DNA of 64,000 nt from Mastacembelus armatus (taxonomy: Eukaryota; Chordata; Actinopteri; Synbranchiformes; Mastacembelidae): NCBI RefSeq assembly GCF_900324485.2, contig NW_022872881.1, positions 1 through 64,000 on the forward strand, in the 5' to 3' direction. Of the stretch, positions 59,999-64,000 are shown piece after piece; the first letter of the stretch is position 1, and every line of letters begins with the position of its first letter. Below the pieces are notes generated by a model, which was not told where the DNA came from, did no database searches, and saw only the letters and a list, made by a program, of their open reading frames with translations. A program made the position numbers and the translations under genes.

Positions 59999-61971
59999 CT
60001 ACTGCTCTGTCTTCTCCTGTGCAGTTCCCGTCACCAGCAGCAGGTTGCAGGCCATGAACTGCACGTTCAGCACGTTGCTGGTGTTTCCAGTGTACAGTCC
60101 CACCAACTCGCTGGATGAGCCGTCAGCAGGCGTCCCACCGTGGGAGTTGCGGATGTCCCACACCCGGACCGAGTTGTCCATAGACGAGGAGGCCACCAGG
60201 CTGCTGTCCGGGCTGAAGGACAGGCTGGTGATGTTGTCTGTGTGTCCCCGCAGGTCTTTGTACAACGTCCCTGATGCCAAGTCCCACAGCTTCACCCGCT
60301 GGTCCTCACCAGCTGACGCCAAGTACTTCCCGTTAGGGGAGAACGCGAGTGAAAGCACCGGGCCGCGGTGGCCAGTGAAAAGGCGAACGGACGCACCCTG
60401 CTGGGTGCCCCACAGCCGGACAGTCTTGTCTGTGGAGCCGGTGGCCAGATAGTTGGAGTTGGGGTGGAATTTGACACAGTCAACGTCAGCGAGATGCCCA
60501 GCGTACAGCCGCAGCGGGTAGGTGCGAGAGAATGTCCAGAGGCGCGCGGTGCGGTCGTGGGAACCGCTCGCAAAGTAAAGGCTGCAGGGACTGACGTCCA
60601 CGTCCCACACCGGGTAGGCGTGGCCCTGGTACAGAGCCGTGTTGGTGAAGCTGCCCAGGTCCCAGTAGCGGACGGTCGTGTCTTCAGAGCAGGAGAGCAG
60701 GCCCGAGCTGTCCGTCAGGAAGGAGGTACGATACACCGGGCCGCTGTGACCCCGCAGCGTCTTTATCTCCTCGGCCTGAGCCGTCTTCCTCATCCACCTG
60801 CGCAGAGAACAACAGAAACAAGAAATAACACAACACTAACCAAACCATCCTGCCCTGAACTGCCACTGTGTTTGTGAAAACATTCATGTTCAAATGATGT
60901 GAAAAACAAAAAAAGAGTGAGCAGTTAGAACTCCAGCCGAACTAGAGATTATTTTAATTAGATTAACTCACTGATTAGAAGCTATAACATTAATGGAATA
61001 ACACCCACTAGACCCTTCAACCTTATCTCGACTCACTTCCTCCTCCAGTACACACATGCCAGGTGGATGCGCGACACATCAGCCTGATGCGGTTTGGCCT
61101 TCAGCTTTCTGGCTCGAAGGCTCCAGAGCTTCACTGTGGAGCTGTCGAAGCCGGCGGCCAGCAGCCGGCTGTCGGCCGACACCTCAGCCGTGTTCAGCAT
61201 CTGCTCCGTGTGGTGGAAAGCATAAAAACCACGGTGGTGAGCGAGGGGGGCCCTCGCGGACTTTCTTTATGCAGTCCTGCAGTCCAGGGCCGCCTCGTTC
61301 TGTGGGATCCCTGCAGGGACTTCCACCCCGTCCCCACACTCAGCTCCATCCACTCCTGCCCAGGAGGAGGTGGAGTTTGGGGCGGCGGCGTTAGACCACT
61401 GGTACCGCCATACAGTTGGTAGTCTGTGCGCTGGGAAGCAGTGACCTCCACCTGCAGGTGCGTGCTGAGGGCCTTGCAGAGGGCGCTGTTGTCCTCGCTC
61501 TGCAGGTAGCGCAAGCAGGTAGCTGTAGGCAGGCTCCGTCAGGTGAACCACATACTTGTGCTCCAGGAAAGCACTCAGCCGGGGTTGGCTGCAATGTCCT
61601 GAATAGTGAGAACATGGCGGAGCTGCTCTATGGTGGCACGCTGCGCTGTCCTGAAGAAAGGCGCCGTGGAAGCGACTGTAAAATCCATCTACTGCCCCCT
61701 TCAGGCCACCGCGCACCATGTCCAGGTGGAGGTAGACGAACAGTGGGTAGGGATGCAGCTCACCTCCTTCGCCCAGGATAGTTCTGTCTCTAAATAAAAT
61801 AAAAAAAACCAAGATCACAGCTGCAGCTAAGGAAGGACTCCTGTGACTGTGCAGCAGCAATGCGGATGTGCTACCTGACAGAAAGGAGCGCAGTCTGGAG
61901 TACTGGGTCTTACTGCTGTGGGTCAGACTGGCAGGGTGCAGCAGAGACGATGTTGGCACAGCGGACTCCGC
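59999..61971 (-). CDS. taf5l: taf5l, copy 2 (5' exon missing, frame slips in assembly)
   Basis: WD40 scaffold of SAGA/PCAF-type acetyltransferase complexes. Exons in transcript order: 61875-61971 ([16 protein letters not shown]), 61037-61789 ([62 protein letters not shown]) and 59999-60797 (the C-terminal WD40 blades, from [13 protein letters not shown] to [14 protein letters not shown]). The first coding exon should lie upstream of 61971, but sequence changes to capn9 at 62054. The middle exon needs several one-base corrections to stay in the TAF5L frame, and one more is needed where the last exon begins (60750-60775). Copy 1 is correct at that last point but wrong elsewhere. The errors look like uncorrected long-read indels. 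Confidence 0.88.
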
Positions 61972-62053
61972 CTGCACTGCTCAGACGTGAAGAAGGAAAG
62001 AAGCAGTGGGAGAGAACGAGGAACGTTATCATGTTAAGGGTAGAACCATTTTC

Positions 62054-64000
62054 AGAGTGAACTAAAGTGGCTCAATGTCATCAGGTAAATGTAGCTGTGA
62101 TCTGTAATAATCTACAATATTAATATACGTCATTAGAGCCAAAGGAACTGCTAAAGAATAACAAAGGGTCCAGAGGATAACCCTTGTGGAACCGCCATAC
62201 GTGATCAAAACAAGATGAAAATTAACCACATTGATCCAAAATATCTATAAGGAGGCATATAAATAACACAGCTGACTAGCAATGTGCTGAATGATCATAA
62301 AAGAGATGTAAAATGACCACAAAGCAATGACCAAATAGATTCAAAACACCCGTAAAGACGCACAAAACAAACAAAAATAGGTGACTGTTGTTATTTAGTC
62401 TCTTTGAGTCTGGGGGCTATTAAATGCATAGTTCTAATTCTGACAGACAACAGGGGTTCCTAATAAACCGACTGGGTCCCGACACAGGGGTTCCTAGTAA
62501 ACCGGAAATTGGAGTCAAGCGGCTTGAAAGGATACGTCCAGGAGGTTGATGATACTTGGCAGGTGCTGAGACTCAGACCCGTCAAATTGGATCTCCTTTC
62601 CCTGATAATAAAGGGTTAAAACAGCAAGCGTAGAATTTACTACAAAACACACTGCATGACACTCAGTTACAACACGGTAAGATAAGAGAGGAAAACTATA
62701 TATTGTGCAATGAGATGGACAGATGGCCAGAAGCCGGTATGGGGAAACCAATAGCAATGGAATGGAGCTGAAGTTGGCTTGACATGACGAGTGACTGGGA
62801 AGGTTTTGTTGGGGAGAAGTAAGGATCAGTTAGCGTTGTTTGCGGGGGGGGATGGATGGGACAACCTGGTGAAACACCAAAAGCAAGCAAAAAGAAAAGA
62901 CCAAAGTGGAGGGATGCAGAACGATGCTGAAGAACAATGAAACAAGATTTAGTTGTGGAATGGCTTTGGAAAAGATCGACAACATGTAACCGTCGACTAC
63001 CAGGGGTGCGGGAATACACTACTTCACACCGGGATGAAAGCCACTCGATTGGAATGCACATTGATAGTGTGGGAGAACAGCGGAGAGGTGATGTTGGGAC
63101 AATGCGATCACACAGGAGGATGCCGACCAGCGCAATCGGAGCCGGAAATAGTGAAGACCATATACTAGAGCGAGGATGGAACCTCTGACAGTAAATTTGG
63201 GGAACACAAAGCCAGTGGTAAGAGTGTGGAGGAAGCTGGCGGTTGGGGCGAGGCAGAGCTCAGTGGGAAGACACGAAGCCAGTTAAACAGAAAGGTACAA
63301 GAAAAAGGATCCCGGGGAACTACCATACAGTTCAAGAATTACAAGTTGATGTTCATTTTTGAGACATACAGCAATCTGGCAAAACGGTTTTAGACAAAAG
63401 ACATGTTCACAACAATGAAACTAAAAACAGAGAAAAAGGAATGGAAACAAACTACGTCGCTGAGGGACGCATTCAGCAAGCTGCTGAAAAGCATCATTGA
63501 CAGAGAATGGCCTCATCCGGTAGAAGCACGCAAACAGTTTTACATGTCAGAATATGATCATGGAAAAATAAGTAAGTAACATAATAATGGTCATTTCACA
63601 CAGAGCTGTTCGACATTAGGTTTAACAAGACAGTGTCCTGAGCAATAAAAATCCTGAAGCCCAGGTGGGGTACATACTGTCTGAACATGGACTGAGTAGT
63701 ATTAAACAGCCTGTTTTCTTACACACCAGCAAGCTGATTCGAATAGTCTCCTCAGGCCGTTCCTTCGCCAGCTGGACTCCTCCTCTGAGCGCTGGGCATG
63801 GGGCGGCGGTGGAAGACAACACAGCAATGAGTAAAACAGAACCGGACTGGTGATCAGCGAATGGGTGAATTGATGGTCATGTTTCTGGGAGAATGCAACT
63901 TACAGCTGGGAGGTCACGTCAACCTTGCTCCCCATCTCCCTGTGAAGTCACAAGTTGTCAAAGAAAAGTTAGTAACCTGCAGATACTTTGTGCCCACATT
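62054..64000 (-). CDS. capn9: Error-rich partial copy of capn9 exons 15 to 12
   Basis: Collinear with 49987-51956 in the same orientation. Copies of exon 15 (about 62536-62601), exon 14 (about 63456-63518), exon 13 (about 63721-63805) and exon 12 (about 63904-63939) are recognisable, but the sequence carries frequent small indels and substitutions, so no exon stays in frame. 62690-63240 is so noisy that only short words match the reference intron. It looks like a raw, unpolished long read used to fill a gap. It should not be counted as a gene. Confidence 0.8.

Noticed and set aside
62054-64000. A second, diverged calpain gene
   Set aside because: Differences are dense indels spread over introns and exons alike, with the same intron fragments and repeats in order; this is error, not gene divergence.

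Overview
The window is vertebrate nuclear DNA from a ray-finned, probably percomorph, fish. It has spliced multi-exon genes with GT-AG introns, LINE reverse-transcriptase fragments, long (TGGA)n and (GT)n microsatellites and abundant minisatellites. I recognise five conserved loci: taf5l, capn9, ltv1, an interferon-gamma-receptor-1-like class II cytokine receptor (ifngr1) and a small membrane protein matching smim28. The species cannot be named from this sequence.

Layout. 1-3793 is an error-rich second copy of the taf5l locus, cut off by a gap of exactly 100 N (3794-3893). 3894-27613 holds a tandem + strand array of six genes of the C-type lysozyme / alpha-lactalbumin fold. Gene A (3894-6729) has lost its start in the gap. 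B (10638-13118) and C (14525-15721) look like pseudogenes. D (18226-20953; 382 aa), E (21643-23602; 200 aa) and F (26121-27613; 222 aa) assemble into clean open frames. Then follow smim28 (minus, 28326-29222), ifngr1 (plus, 31930-37911), ltv1 (minus, 39947-46758; 473 aa), capn9 (minus, 48001-58234; 20 exons, 681 aa) and taf5l (minus, 59999-61971, 5' end missing). From 62054 to the window end, a noisy copy of capn9 introns and exons 15 to 12 starts again.

The most interesting content is the lysozyme-like array. D, E and F keep all eight lysozyme cysteines and the acidic alpha-lactalbumin-type calcium loop, but no copy keeps the catalytic Glu35 or Asp52. Exon 2 of every copy carries an extra segment at the same place, between the FNT motif and the YGIFQ motif. 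Its composition differs in every paralogue: Thr/Glu mucin-like in A, His/Pro/Gln in B, Ser/Thr/Pro in C, Pro/Leu/Met in D, short in E, Pro/Lys/Glu in F. Basic furin-like sites lie inside the insert in A, D and F. B, C, E and F share upstream promoter blocks. I read this as a secreted, non-enzymatic, probably calcium-binding family that evolves by birth and death and repeat expansion. I do not recall it being described.

The second strong signal concerns the assembly. A 12,067-base unit (49987-62053: capn9 intron 15 through taf5l) begins again at 62054, and its right end also occurs at 1-3793. The two taf5l copies are identical over their last 1,273 bases, including several frame breaks. This points to false duplication in a long-read assembly rather than biology.
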